Assembly (NCBI GenBank): GCA_029972225.1
Contig: CP124756.1
Span: 2,276,001-2,340,000 of the forward strand
DNA length: 64,000 bases
Reading direction: 5' to 3'
Origin: Candidatus Thiothrix putei
GTDB taxonomy: Bacteria > Pseudomonadota > Gammaproteobacteria > Thiotrichales > Thiotrichaceae
Shown: positions 25,613-34,503 of the stretch, in pieces
Numbering within the stretch: position 1 is the stretch's first letter
Layout of the letters: each line of letters begins with the position of its first letter
The notes under the pieces: model-generated
The model's database searches: none
What the model was told of the DNA's origin: nothing
The model's input: the letters and a program-made list of their open reading frames with translations, nothing else
Program-made: the position numbers and the translations under genes

Positions 25613-26205
25613 CTAACCTTATTGTTTTCATTGATATTAATGAGCTTGCGCTGCTCTAGCTGCTTTACCAAACCAGCAACTTCACTCTCAGCTAATTGCT
25701 TCGCAAACGTGGAATGAATGTAAGCAAGCAGACTGTCACGTTTTGCAGGGCGATTTTTAGCGTGGGTGGTAAAGCGTTCGGTCAACAAGGTTATTTTATC
25801 GGTGACGGGTATTTTCTGGTGATCAACAAACACCGGAATTTGAGCAAATTCGTCATGCCGCGCCGCTGATACTTTCAATTGCTTCAAGTGCGTAATCAGC
25901 GGGTCAAAGCCTTTGTCTTTGGAAACGATGTGGAAATAGCCCGTTGGGTCTTGCTTCGCCCATTGCCCAACGTGGAAGGCAAGCACGAAATCCAGCGCAT
26001 TCTTCCCCGCGCAATTTGCTTCAATCAAACCCACTTGATCGGCGTGCGCCAATAACTGTTTGATCAAGGGTATCGGTAACTGCTTTTGTTTTTCGCCCAT
26101 CACCAGCAACAGGATGACAGGCTTACCGCTAATCAAACCAATATCGTGTACTTGGGTATTCTCAAAATCGACGAAGATGTAGTTGGTACGTCTGGGGTTT
26201 TCCAT
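25600..26205 (-). CDS. NYN/PIN-like domain protein
   Basis: A 201-aa protein whose N-terminus IFVDFENTQ, followed by GKNALDFVLAFHVG and HIVSKDKGFDPLI, matches the NYN/PIN nuclease fold with acidic metal ligands (VDFEN, ALDF, SKDKGFD). The C-terminal 70 residues are helical and resemble a small winged-helix domain. It is probably a ribonuclease. The start is set at the ATG at 26205 (MENPRRTNYIF); the upstream one at 26226 adds seven residues. Confidence 0.8.
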   Translation of the reverse strand: MENPRRTNYIFVDFENTQVHDIGLISGKPVILLLVMGEKQKQLPIPLIKQLLAHADQVGLIEANCAGKNALDFVLAFHVGQWAKQDPTGYFHIVSKDKGFDPLITHLKQLKVSAARHDEFAQIPVFVDHQKIPVTDKITLLTERFTTHAKNRPAKRDSLLAYIHSTFAKQLAESEVAGLVKQLEQRKLININENNKVSYCL

Positions 26206-26404
26206 TGTTATGCTTATTCCTTGCAACTTGCGGGTATCTATTCCCTATCCCTTTTGCCAATATCGATGTCCGGCTTATTAACGCCCGAAACCTCCTTCAA
26301 TGGACAAATGTCATTCTTCACAAAACGTTACACCTATCACACTTTTTAAGCAGCAATTCTGGTAAAATCCAATACACGATCCACACCTCAGGATAAGGCT
26401 TGCC

Positions 26405-26839
26405 ATGACCGAACCTTCACCACCACCGTTTGAAGTCACCACATCTGCCTTGAGCAAATACGACGAGTCGTTGCTCGACAATTTTGCCAAAGATGTTGCC
26501 GCGCAATCCACCCGGTTGGATGACCTCGCCAAACAGTTAATCACGCTGAATATTGCGATTCCGGGTTTGTATGCCACGGTGCTCAAATTCATCAGTGGCG
26601 ACAAGGCGGTGGTCAATGACCCCGTGTTGCTACTCATCACCTTTGCCGCATGGTTGCTGGCATTAGGATTCGCGCTCGCCAGTTTGTTCCCGCAACGCCA
26701 TCAGGTAGACCCGGATAGCCTCAGCGAGGTCGAAACCTTCTTTTACCGCAGTGCCCAGCACAAACGCATATTGCTGGCAGCGGCAAGTTTGTTGAGCTTT
26801 TTCGGGATTTGTTTTGCCGTTTTCAGCTTATTTGTTTAA
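26405..26839 (+). CDS. Membrane protein of the CHAT gene set
   Basis: A 144-aa protein with a soluble N-terminal helix region (about 1-60) and two clear C-terminal membrane segments (LLLITFAAWLLALGFALASL and the last 22 residues). No known domain is seen. It lies 14 bp before the zinc-ribbon gene, which in turn is 3 bp before the CHAT gene, so the three form an operon. I infer that it is a membrane partner or effector of the CHAT protein, without direct evidence. Confidence 0.75.
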   Translation: MTEPSPPPFEVTTSALSKYDESLLDNFAKDVAAQSTRLDDLAKQLITLNIAIPGLYATVLKFISGDKAVVNDPVLLLITFAAWLLALGFALASLFPQRHQVDPDSLSEVETFFYRSAQHKRILLAAASLLSFFGICFAVFSLFV

Positions 26840-26853
26840 CAGGGGAATACAAC

Positions 26854-27099
26854 ATGGGGCAAAAAATCAAACGTGTTACGCAGTGTGGTCACTGTGGTAA
26901 ATCATTTCCTTACACTTACGACCTGGAACGTGTTCCAGCGGGGATGACCAGCTATGACTTGCCTTGCCCATTTTGCCAAACCCGCCAGAGCGTGCCGCTG
27001 CAAAGTGTGCGTAAGGTAGAAGTATTGAAAGATGGCACACAGCAGGAAATGATGGAATTAACCCTGTCAGAACATCCTGTCGGCAAAGTGGAGGAATAA
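26854..27099 (+). CDS. Zinc-ribbon small protein of the CHAT gene set
   Basis: An 81-aa protein with CGHCGK near residue 11 and CPFC near residue 39, a four-cysteine zinc ribbon, and a beta-rich C-terminus. An in-frame start at 26809 lies within the upstream gene; ATG at 26854 after an AGGGG motif is preferred. The function is unknown. Its tight position between the membrane protein and CHAT genes suggests a shared role. Confidence 0.78.
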   Translation: MGQKIKRVTQCGHCGKSFPYTYDLERVPAGMTSYDLPCPFCQTRQSVPLQSVRKVEVLKDGTQQEMMELTLSEHPVGKVEE

Positions 27100-27102
27100 A
27101 CG

Positions 27103-27756
27103 ATGACAACCGCTCCGCCTTTCACCATTACTCCACCGGCTGACCTGCTGCGCACTCACCCACACATCAAGGGTATGGCAGATAGAATCAGTACCGCCTA
27201 CGAAAAACATTTGCTGGTGGAAGAAGAACACTTGCAGGCAATGGGGCAAGCCCTGTGGGATGCGCTGGCACTCGGCGATAGCCTTGAGCTTGCCAAGCAA
27301 GCCAGCGGGCAACAGGTATTGCCGATCATTATTGCATCGGCTGATGCAGCCATCCTCACCTTGCCGTGGGAAACGTTGTACCACCCCACTTATGGTTTTC
27401 TGGGGCGGGAAGCGGGTTTCAGTTTGTCACGGCGCAACCTAACGGTCAGCGTGGCGTTGCCTGCGTTGCAACGTGAACCCTTGCGCGTATTACTGTTCAC
27501 TTCCCTGCCCGATAATTTGAGCGAACTGGAACGGTTGGATGTGGAAGCCGAACAAGCCGCCGTGCAGGAAGCCTTGATGGAACAGGAACGTCTCGGTGAA
27601 ATCGTGCTGGAAATGCCGGATGACGGACGGCTGGACACTTTGCGCGATACCTTGCAACAGTTCCAGCCGCATCTGGTTTACCTCAGCGGGCATGGCAACT
27701 TTACCCACGAACACCATAAGGAACTGTCCCGAAATAACTTCCCTCTTTTCTGCTAA
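27103..27756 (+). pseudogene. CHAT-STAND-TPR protein, N-terminal part (interrupted by IS)
   Basis: The first 206 codons (27103-27719) of a large CHAT-domain gene. The part includes PWETLYHP, LSRRNLTV and the catalytic-His segment LSGHGN (His197). The reading frame then enters an ISAzo13-like element and stops at 27756. With both insertions and one copy of each target duplication removed, the gene is exactly 2982 nt, 993 aa, without a stop. CHAT domains are caspase-like cysteine proteases. Confidence 0.9.
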
Positions 27757-27812
27757 CAGCGAAAGGGGGAAGATAGCCCCTTGTAATGCCAATCAACACC
27801 GAGGATGAGCCA

Positions 27813-29017
27813 ATGGATGTTTACCCATCAGCCATAGAAAAACAAATGCAGCGGTTCTACCAATCGCTCAATGAGCGTGACCGCCGCCGCTACGCCGCCG
27901 TGGAAGCCGTCCGGCTTGGGCACGGGGGGCAGGACTACATTTCCCGGTTATTGGACTGTGACCCCAAAACCATCCGCCACGGGTTGACGGAGTTGGAATC
28001 GGAAGATGGCTTGCCCACCGTAAGGCAGCGAAAAAAAGGGGCGGGCGCAAACGGCTGAACGCTACGCACCTGCAATTGGATGAGCATTTTCGCCAAGTTT
28101 TAAAGGATCATACGGCAGGCGACCCCATGCGGGAGGCGGTGAAATGGACGAACCTGTCACGTCGGCAGATTGCCCGGCGGATGCAGGCATTGGGGACATC
28201 GGCTGGGAAAAACGTGGTGTCGCGCCTATTACGGGAGCACGGCTACCGCCGCCGCAAGCCCCAGAAGAAACGCACCATGGGGCAACACGCTGACCGTAAT
28301 GCCCAGTTTGAAAAGATTGCCCAACTCAAACAAACCTACCTGCAAGCAGGCAAACCCGTGATCAGCATTGACACCAAAAAGAAGGAACTGCTGGGCAACT
28401 TTTACCGTGAAGGGGTAACGGATGCCGTCGAACCCACGGAGGTCAATGACCATGACTTCCCCAGCTATGGCAATGGTCAGGTGATCCCCCACGGCATCTA
28501 CGACCTTGCCCGCAACGAAGCGGCACTGCACCTGAACACCAGCCACGACACCACCGAGTTTGCCTGCGAAAGCCTTGGCTTATGGTGGCGTGAGCAAGGG
28601 AAACCCAACTACCCCGAAGCTGACGAGCTGTTGGTCTTATGTGACGGTGGTGGCAGCAACAGTTCCTCTGCGTACCTGTTCAAGCAAGACTTGCAGGCAT
28701 TGGCGGACAGCCTGAACCTGACAATACGCATCGCCCACTACCCGCCCTATTGCTCCAAATACAACCCGATTGAACACCGACTGTTCCCCCATGTGACCCG
28801 TGCCTGCCGGGGTGTGCCGTTGGAAACGGTCGAAACCGCCAAACACTACATGGCAAAAACGGAAACCACCACTGGCTTGAAGGTCGCTGTCCGCATCATC
28901 AGTAAAGTTTTTGAAACCGGGCGCAAGTATACCCAAGCGTTCAAGGATAACATGACCATCCAGTTCGATGACTTCCTGCCAAAATGGAACTACTCCGCTG
29001 TCCCTCAGTCCCCCTGA
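27813..29017 (+). CDS. ISAzo13-like transposase, expressed by -1 frameshift
   Basis: Frame 1 (27813-28058) encodes an N-terminal helix-turn-helix region with DRRRYAAVEAVRLGHGG. At A7 (28031-28037, context CGA AAA AAA GGG) a -1 slip enters the second frame. That frame holds the rest of the DNA-binding part and the DDE core with VISIDTKKKELLG, LVLCDGGGSNSS and HYPPYCSKYNPIEHRLFPH. This pattern is typical of ISAzo13 (Rhodopirellula-type) transposases. An ATG at 27786 is an alternative start. Confidence 0.87.
28031..28037 (+). other. Slippery A7 frameshift site in the ISAzo13-like element
   Basis: Seven A residues in frame context CGA AAA AAA GGG. A -1 slip on A-AAA-AAA makes the next codon AGG and continues in the frame of the catalytic part. 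Confidence 0.7.
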
Positions 29018-30407
29018 TTTCGGGAAGTTATTTCGGGACAGTTCCTAAACAACGGGCGTATGGCAGCTTCCTGTTTGAAGATGCATTGGGGCGCGGGCAA
29101 TTGGTTGCTGAAAATGAATTGGTCGCCTGTTTCCAGAATACGCGGGTACAACTGTTGGTGATGTCCGCCTGTTTGAGTGCCAAACAACACCCCGACTACC
29201 CGCATAACGGTTTGAGTGCAGCGTTGTATCGGGTGGGGATTCCGCACGTTATCGGGATGCGTGAATCGGTGTTTGACAAGGCGGGCATCCAGTTTGCCAA
29301 AGCCTTGCTGCTCAAATTGGGTAAGCACAGCACGGTGGATGTGGCATTACAACACGCCCGCGCCGCGATTACCCAACCCTTCAAGGAAGCGGGTGGCTAC
29401 CGCGATAGCAACAACCCGCTACGCACCGAAGCCTCGTATGGTCAATGGTGTTTGCCGCAATTGTTGAGCCATGACTTGCAACAAGGCTTGGTCGATTGGG
29501 GGTTTACGCCACAGCCCAAATCACAAAGCGAATTGAAGACCTTGATGGGGCAAGTGTCCGTGCCGGAAAAATTCCGGGGTCGTCGTCGTGAGTTGCGCCA
29601 ATGGCAAAACCGTTTGCGTGACAAAACCACCAATAGCCTGTTGATTACGGGTGTTGGCGGCATGGGCAAAACCTCACTGGCCTACAAACTGCTGCAAGGC
29701 TTGCACAAAGATGGCTACCAGACGTTCAGCTTTTCGCTGCGCCCGGAGCATGACTGGCAAAGCATCCTGCTGGATATGGAACTGGAGCTTTCCGAAGATG
29801 AGAAAGCCTATAAAAAGTACCAAATTCTGCAAAGCAAAGGGCTGGATGAAGCAAAACAAGCCGAGTATTTCCTCAAGTTCCTGCTGACACGTTATGACGG
29901 CAAGCTGGCGTTATTCTTCGACAACCTCGAATCCGTACAAGATGGGCAATACCCTCATGCCATCACCGACCCCACGCTGCAACACTGGCTGCAAGCGGCA
30001 CAGTCACTGACCCGGCAAGGCTTGAAGCTGATTCTCACCTCACGCTGGCGGTTGCCGGGTTGGGCGGATGCGGAACACTACCCGCTGGGCAAACCCGTGT
30101 ATGGCGATTATGTGGCAATGGTGCGGCTGCAAGGTTTGCCATTGCAGGGTAAACGCCTGCAAACCGCTTATGAAACCTTGGGTGGCAACTTCCGCGCTTT
30201 GGAATTTTTCGCCAAGGCAACACAAGGCATGAGCGCACAAGAGGAGCATGAATTTACCGCCAGTTTGGGCAAAGCGGCGGCTGAAAGCCAAACCGATATG
30301 GCATTGGCAAAGGTAGTAGAGCTACGCAGTAGCGAGGAAATCGCGCTGCTGCATCGTTTATTGGCGTATCAGACGACCGTGCCGTTGTTGGGGGTGGAGA
30401 TCGTGGG

Positions 30408-30454
30408 AGAACCCCTCACCCCCTGCCCCTCTCCCTCAAGGGGCGAGGGGAGCA
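30408..30454. repeat. Palindromic (REP-like) insertion inside the CHAT gene
   Basis: A C-rich then G-rich palindrome, with CCCCTC on one arm and GAGGGG on the other, read in frame as PLTPCPSPSRGEG. Peptides of this kind mark REP-type elements that have inserted into coding sequence. Confidence 0.6.
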
Positions 30455-30891
30455 AGAGCGAAACGATGGATACTGTGTTGCAGCGGTTGTTGGCGGTGTC
30501 GTTGGTGGAGCAATACGCCAACCCGCACACGCAGCAAACCGAATACCAGCTTGCGCCGTTGGTGCGTAGTTGGTTGCTGGCAAACGGTGCGCCCGAACCG
30601 GATCAACCCCTATTGCAAAAAGCGGCTAATTTCCTGCTGTGGGAATGGGAAGAGAACCAGAACACCACATGGGAACATTTAATGGCAACCCATGCCGCGC
30701 TGCTGGCTGCCAACCTCACTGAACAGGGGCAGCGGTTGGTACTGGACTGGATTATCGGGCCTCTCAACAATGCGGGCATGTACCGCACCCTGCTGGACGA
30801 CTGGCTGCCCCCGCTCGCCGAGGCTGACAACCAGCAGATCAAAGGGGAAGCACTCGGGCAGATCGGCAAGCAATACCACCATATTGGTCAA

Positions 30892-31080
30892 TACGACACC
30901 GCTCTCGACTTCCTCAAACAGTCGCTCGCCATTCAACAGCAAATCGGCGACAAAAAAGGCGAAGGCTCTACCCTCAACAATATGGCGACAACTGCACATG
31001 CACGCGGCGACTACGACACCGCTCTCGACTTCCTCAAAAAGTCGCTCGCCATTCAACAGGAAATCGGCAACAAAAAAGGC
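30892..31080 (+). repeat. 120-bp-period TPR-encoding DNA repeats
   Basis: The segment starting TACGACACCGCTCTCGACTT recurs at 30892, 31012 and, beyond the IS66 element, 33514. The spacing is exactly 120 bp once the insertion is removed, giving 40-aa TPR units. Near identity at DNA level indicates recent expansion or gene conversion. Confidence 0.8.
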
Positions 31081-31096
31081 GAAGGCACGTAAACGG

Positions 31097-32716
31097 TCAT
31101 TCTAGCCCGTCGTTGATATCCGCAAACAAATCCGAGCGCAATGGCTTATCCGCAAACCGTTGTTTCCAACATCTTGGCGTAAGGTCTTGCACCTGAGAAG
31201 CGGGATGCTCACTAACGCGCAACAGAACATCCATCAGATAGACATACGGGTTAATGTCATGCAGGCGGCAGGTGGTGATCAGGCTTTGGATGATGCCCAC
31301 GTGTTCCGCGCCGAGTTCTGTCCAGCAGAACAACCAGTTTTTCCTGCCCATGGGGATGGGCCGCAGGGCGCGTTCGATGTGGTTGGTATCCATTGGCACG
31401 TCGGGATCTTCCAGAAACACGCGCAGTTCGTGTTCGCGGCGGATGACATAACCAAGGGCTTTGGTCAGCGGGTTGGAGGGGATTAAATCGGTACGTTGTA
31501 ATTGGGTTTGGCACCATTCAAAGAACTGGTCGACCAACGGCTTGCTGTGGGTGAGGCGGTAGGTACGTTTGGCTTCCCCGTCGAGTTTTTTCTCGTTAAT
31601 CTGGGCTTCGTGCTGATAGAGTGCCGCGATAGTGTCAAGGGCTTGGCGTACTGCTTGTGGTTCAGCGGTTTCGGCGGCAATGAAGGTGCGACGGCTGTGT
31701 ACCCAGCATTGGGCATGGGTAATCTTGTCATTGGCGTTGACGTAACTGGCATAAGCACGGTAACCGTCGCTGAGCAGTGTGCCGCTGAACTGTTGGCGAA
31801 GAGTCTTTTCAATGTGTTGCCGCCCACGGCTGGCGGAGAAGGTGAAGACGATTTCGTCCTGATCCCCGTACAGCGGCCAGAAGTAGCCTTGCTTCATCTT
31901 GCCGTTGCCTGCGGGGCTGGCTTTGATGGGGGTTTCGTCCATCGCCAGCAGCTTGCTTTGCAGTACACTGGCGAGTTGCGCTTCGGCAATGGGTTTGAGC
32001 AGGTCGATGGCACGTTTCACCGCATTGGTCAGCGTCGTGCGGCTGAGGGTGATCCCCGCTTGGGTCAGGCGTTGGTGCTGGCGGTACAACGGCAGGTGGT
32101 ACTGGAACTTGTCCACCAACATCCCCACCAAAAAGCTGACATCGGTGACACTACGTTCCAGCACGTTGGCGGGTGCAGGGCTGGGAAGTGGTGGGTTGCT
32201 GAGCGAAGCCGAAGCACTGCCCTTACGTTTGATGACCGGGCGCTCGTATTGCAGGATGAGGTAGCTGGCAGGGCGTTGCGCCACCCGATGGGTCACCTGG
32301 GTGCCGATCACCTCATACTGGTCAGCCTCTTCCCCCTGAAGTTCCGGCGGGGTGAGGTGAATCACCTTGACCGGGACATCGGCGGTAAAGCGTAACCCGC
32401 TGTCATTCACGCAGTCATCCGGGCGCAGCTTGGGGGCTTTACCGCGTTGGTAGGTGACGGTAATGCTTTCACCCTCGGGTGCGGCAACCGGGGCGGCGGC
32501 GGGGGCAAACAACGGCAACTGCGCCACCGGTATCTCAACCGGACGCTTTTCCGATTTGCTGCCAAAGACATGTTGCCTGAACCACGCCAATTGGCGTTTC
32601 AATTCAGCTATATCCTGTTTCAGGGCAGCATTTTCCTCACGCAACGCCAGCATTTCCGCCACAATCGGCGGCATGGGAACGCTGGTGTCAGACGGGGTGG
32701 ATGGCTTTAAAATCAT
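31097..32716 (-). CDS. tnpC: IS66 transposase TnpC
   Basis: A 539-aa IS66 DDE transposase. It has an N-terminal coiled coil (LREENAALKQDIAELKRQL), the segment WFRQHVFGSKSEKR, a zinc-like region, and the catalytic core with LLAMDETPIKA, GTLLSDGYRAYASY and the Glu in NHIERALRPI. It cuts and joins the element's ends. The start overlaps tnpB by 4 bp. Confidence 0.96.
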   Translation of the reverse strand: MILKPSTPSDTSVPMPPIVAEMLALREENAALKQDIAELKRQLAWFRQHVFGSKSEKRPVEIPVAQLPLFAPAAAPVAAPEGESITVTYQRGKAPKLRPDDCVNDSGLRFTADVPVKVIHLTPPELQGEEADQYEVIGTQVTHRVAQRPASYLILQYERPVIKRKGSASASLSNPPLPSPAPANVLERSVTDVSFLVGMLVDKFQYHLPLYRQHQRLTQAGITLSRTTLTNAVKRAIDLLKPIAEAQLASVLQSKLLAMDETPIKASPAGNGKMKQGYFWPLYGDQDEIVFTFSASRGRQHIEKTLRQQFSGTLLSDGYRAYASYVNANDKITHAQCWVHSRRTFIAAETAEPQAVRQALDTIAALYQHEAQINEKKLDGEAKRTYRLTHSKPLVDQFFEWCQTQLQRTDLIPSNPLTKALGYVIRREHELRVFLEDPDVPMDTNHIERALRPIPMGRKNWLFCWTELGAEHVGIIQSLITTCRLHDINPYVYLMDVLLRVSEHPASQVQDLTPRCWKQRFADKPLRSDLFADINDGLE

Positions 32717-33087
32717 GGGCTTATTGTACCAGAATGTGGCTGCACAGGATACTGGTAACGCTTGAATTGTCTGGATTTTTGCACCTCAATGCCCGCCAAA
32801 ATCAACTGCAAATCCGTCCGGGTCAGTTCGCGCTGCCCGCTGGTTGTCGGCTGCACCCGGTATTGGCCCTGCTCCAGGCGTTGGCTCCATAAGCAATAGC
32901 CGCTGGGTTCAAAATAGAGGATCTTCATCTGGGTTTTACGTAGGTTCACAAACACGAAATAATGCCCACTCAGGGGATTTTGCCCTAACTGGTTTTTCAC
33001 CAAAGCGGTCAGCCCCGTAAAGCTTTTGCGCATGTCGGTGGCTTGGGTGCATAGCCAGATGCGGGCGGTGGCTGCGGGGGCAAACAT
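32713..33087 (-). CDS. tnpB: IS66 accessory protein TnpB
   Basis: A 124-aa IS66 Orf2 protein with IWLCTQATDMRKSFTGL and YFVFVNLRKTQMKILYFE, the family hallmarks. It is required for IS66 transposition, but its biochemical role is unclear. It abuts tnpA (one-base overlap) and overlaps tnpC. Confidence 0.95.
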   Translation of the reverse strand: MFAPAATARIWLCTQATDMRKSFTGLTALVKNQLGQNPLSGHYFVFVNLRKTQMKILYFEPSGYCLWSQRLEQGQYRVQPTTSGQRELTRTDLQLILAGIEVQKSRQFKRYQYPVQPHSGTISP

Positions 33088-33377
33088 CAGCGTTGGCTCA
33101 GGCGTAGTTCAACACCATTCCCCAAACTCAGCACAATGTGCCAGCCTTGCCCCAGCGCGGCATGACCCGCCGATAATGCTCCCAAGTCGATGAAGGTATT
33201 GGCGGGAACGGCTGGTTCCTCCACGCCATCTGCGGAGCGTAGACGCTGCCGCCATTGGCAAAAACTGGCGTAACCGATACTGTGCTGTTCACAAAATGCC
33301 GGGGCGGATAAGCCGCTGGCTTGCCATTGGCTAATGAGGGTTTGCCATTCGCTGGCGCGGCGGTGAGGGCGTTTCAT
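33087..33377 (-). CDS. tnpA: IS66 accessory protein TnpA
   Basis: A 96-aa helix-turn-helix protein with RRASEWQTLISQWQASGLSA and FCEQHSIGYASFCQWRQRLR, the IS66 Orf1 pattern. It is the first gene of the IS66 operon, 85 bp inside the right end. Confidence 0.93.
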   Translation of the reverse strand: MKRPHRRASEWQTLISQWQASGLSAPAFCEQHSIGYASFCQWRQRLRSADGVEEPAVPANTFIDLGALSAGHAALGQGWHIVLSLGNGVELRLSQR

Positions 33378-33462
33378 TGAGGTTTCCTTCGGTTGTTCAG
33401 GTTGGAAACCAGTTTAGGACGTGGAAATCGCGAGGGCTAGACGTGCTGAAATGGTCGCTTAC

Positions 33463-33795
33463 GAAGGCACTACCCTCAACAATATCTCGCTAATCTATTC
33501 TGCACGCGGCGACTACGACACCGCTCTCGACTTCCTCAAAAAGTCGCTCGCCATTCAACAGGAAATCGGCGACGTGGCGGGTTTGTGCACCACTTTATTC
33601 AACATAGCTTTTATACAGTGGCAAAACGGTGAACACGACGAAGCCAAACGCTCATGGGTGAAAGTTTACGGCATCGCCAAAAAGATCAATCTGGCACAGA
33701 TACTACAAGCATTGGAAAGTTTGGCTGGGAATATCGGCTTAGAAGGTGGGCTGCAAGGCTGGGAAATGCTGGCACAGCAAATGAACGAAGCGTAA
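33463..33795 (+). pseudogene. CHAT-STAND-TPR protein, C-terminal part
   Basis: The last 108 codons of the CHAT gene, resuming in frame from GEG-T after the IS66 element: one more TPR unit (GDYDTALDFLKKSLAIQQEI), a related degenerate unit (NIAFIQWQNGEHDEAKRSW), and the stop at 33795. An ATG upstream at 33421 lies in the IS end and is not the real start. Confidence 0.9.
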
Positions 33796-33895
33796 GAAAA
33801 TCCCCCTCAATCCCCCTTTTTCAAAGGGGGAAGCCAGAGAAGGCATTTTTCTTACTCCCCTCCTTTGCAAAAGGAGGGGCTGGGGGAGGATTTTC
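33796..33895. repeat. 100-bp palindromic repeat element
   Basis: Starts directly after the CHAT stop with GAAAATCCCCCTC and ends with GGGGGAGGATTTTC. Between them are two inner hairpins (CCCCCTTTTTCAAAGGGGG and CCCCTCCTTTGCAAAAGGAGGGG). It may serve as a bidirectional terminator between two converging genes or be a small non-autonomous mobile unit. Confidence 0.7.
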
Positions 33896-33897
33896 TT

Positions 33898-34503
33898 TTA
33901 CCGATAACTATCCACACTCGGACAAGAACACACCAAATTCCGATCCCCGTACACATTATCAATCCGGTTCACGGTAGGCCAATACTTCGCCGTCGGGCTA
34001 ACACCCTGCGGGAACACCGCCTCGGTCTGGCTGTAAGGGCGTTCCCAAGCATTCACCAAATCATCCAGCGTATGCGGCGCATTCACCAGCGGATTATTGT
34101 CGAGAGGCCACACGCCCTCCTGCACCTTACGAATCTCTTCCCGAATCGCAATCATCGCATCGCAAAAACGGTCAAGCTCGGCTTTCGGCTCGGATTCGGT
34201 CGGCTCGATCATCAGCGTACCCGCCACCGGAAACGACATGGTAGGCGCATGTGTTGCCGGATCAACGCGGGGATTCCACAAAGCAGGCTGATCATCGACA
34301 GGCCAATCATCTGATTTGAAGTTGTTACATTTCGGACAGCTATAGACCAAATTCTCAATGTCGTCGCTGCCACCTTTGGCCTGTGGCTGGTAGTGATCAA
34401 TCGTCAACTCGCTGGCGGCACTCTCTTCCGTAACACCACAAAATTCACAAGCACAGCCTGCCCGTTGGTGTACTTGCTGACGAATATCTGCCGTTATGGT
34501 CAT
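33898..34503 (-). CDS. Chimeric ORF: HNH endonuclease N-terminus joined to a GcvP C-terminus
   Basis: Residues 1-85 are an HNH nuclease ([41 protein letters not shown]), with the metal Cys pairs and active-site His of the family. From residue 86 the protein is identical to the last 116 residues of GcvP. The nucleotide segment 33899-34248 duplicates 38785-39134 with, by eye, two differences. The natural HNH C-terminus is lost. The HNH core is complete, so the nuclease may still fold, but the appended tail has no evident role. The start overlaps the upstream gene (ATGA). Confidence 0.85.
   Translation of the reverse strand: MTITADIRQQVHQRAGCACEFCGVTEESAASELTIDHYQPQAKGGSDDIENLVYSCPKCNNFKSDDWPVDDQPALWNPRVDPATHAPTMSFPVAGTLMIEPTESEPKAELDRFCDAMIAIREEIRKVQEGVWPLDNNPLVNAPHTLDDLVNAWERPYSQTEAVFPQGVSPTAKYWPTVNRIDNVYGDRNLVCSCPSVDSYR
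33899..34248 (-). repeat. 350-bp direct repeat, copy 1 (gcvP 3' end)
   Basis: The same orientation and nearly the same sequence as 38785-39134. The two copies bracket the HNH, coiled-coil, Fic, SLOG-YhfG, PRTase and IS genes. This is as expected if the islet entered the 3' end of gcvP with duplication of the target. Confidence 0.95.

Larger units (their letters stand above)
27720..29045 (+). mobile_element. ISAzo13-like insertion sequence
   Basis: A 1326-bp element with perfect terminal inverted repeats of at least 23 bp (ends GGAACTGTCCCG inward) and a 3-bp target duplication TAA (27717-27719, 29046-29048). It encodes a two-frame transposase with an A7 slip site. It splits the CHAT gene just after the catalytic His segment. 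Confidence 0.92.
29046..31092 (+). pseudogene. CHAT-STAND-TPR protein, middle part (between two IS)
   Basis: Continues the CHAT gene from residue 207. The catalytic Cys is Cys247 in LLVMSACLSA. A STAND/NB-ARC-like ATPase follows, with Walker A GVGGMGKTS at about 406-414, Walker B-like LALFFDNLESV and a sensor-like LILTSRWRLPG. TPR units start near residue 820. Residues encoded at 30408-30454 (GEPLTPCPSPSRGEGSK) look like an in-frame palindromic repeat. The frame runs into the IS66 element after GEGT. Confidence 0.9.
31089..33462 (-). mobile_element. IS66-family insertion sequence
   Basis: A 2374-bp element with imperfect GTAA-type ends (GTAAACGGTCATT at the left, GTAAGCGACCATT at the right) and the 8-bp target duplication GAAGGCAC (31081-31088, 33463-33470). 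It holds tnpA, tnpB and tnpC in the standard IS66 order. It interrupts the TPR region of the CHAT gene. Confidence 0.95.

Noticed and set aside
30892-31080. Possible CRISPR-like repeats
   Set aside because: The 120-bp period repeats are in frame and encode TPR units; there are no spacers.
31502-32395. 297-codon plus-strand frame
   Set aside because: It lies opposite the IS66 tnpC gene and has no recognisable domain.
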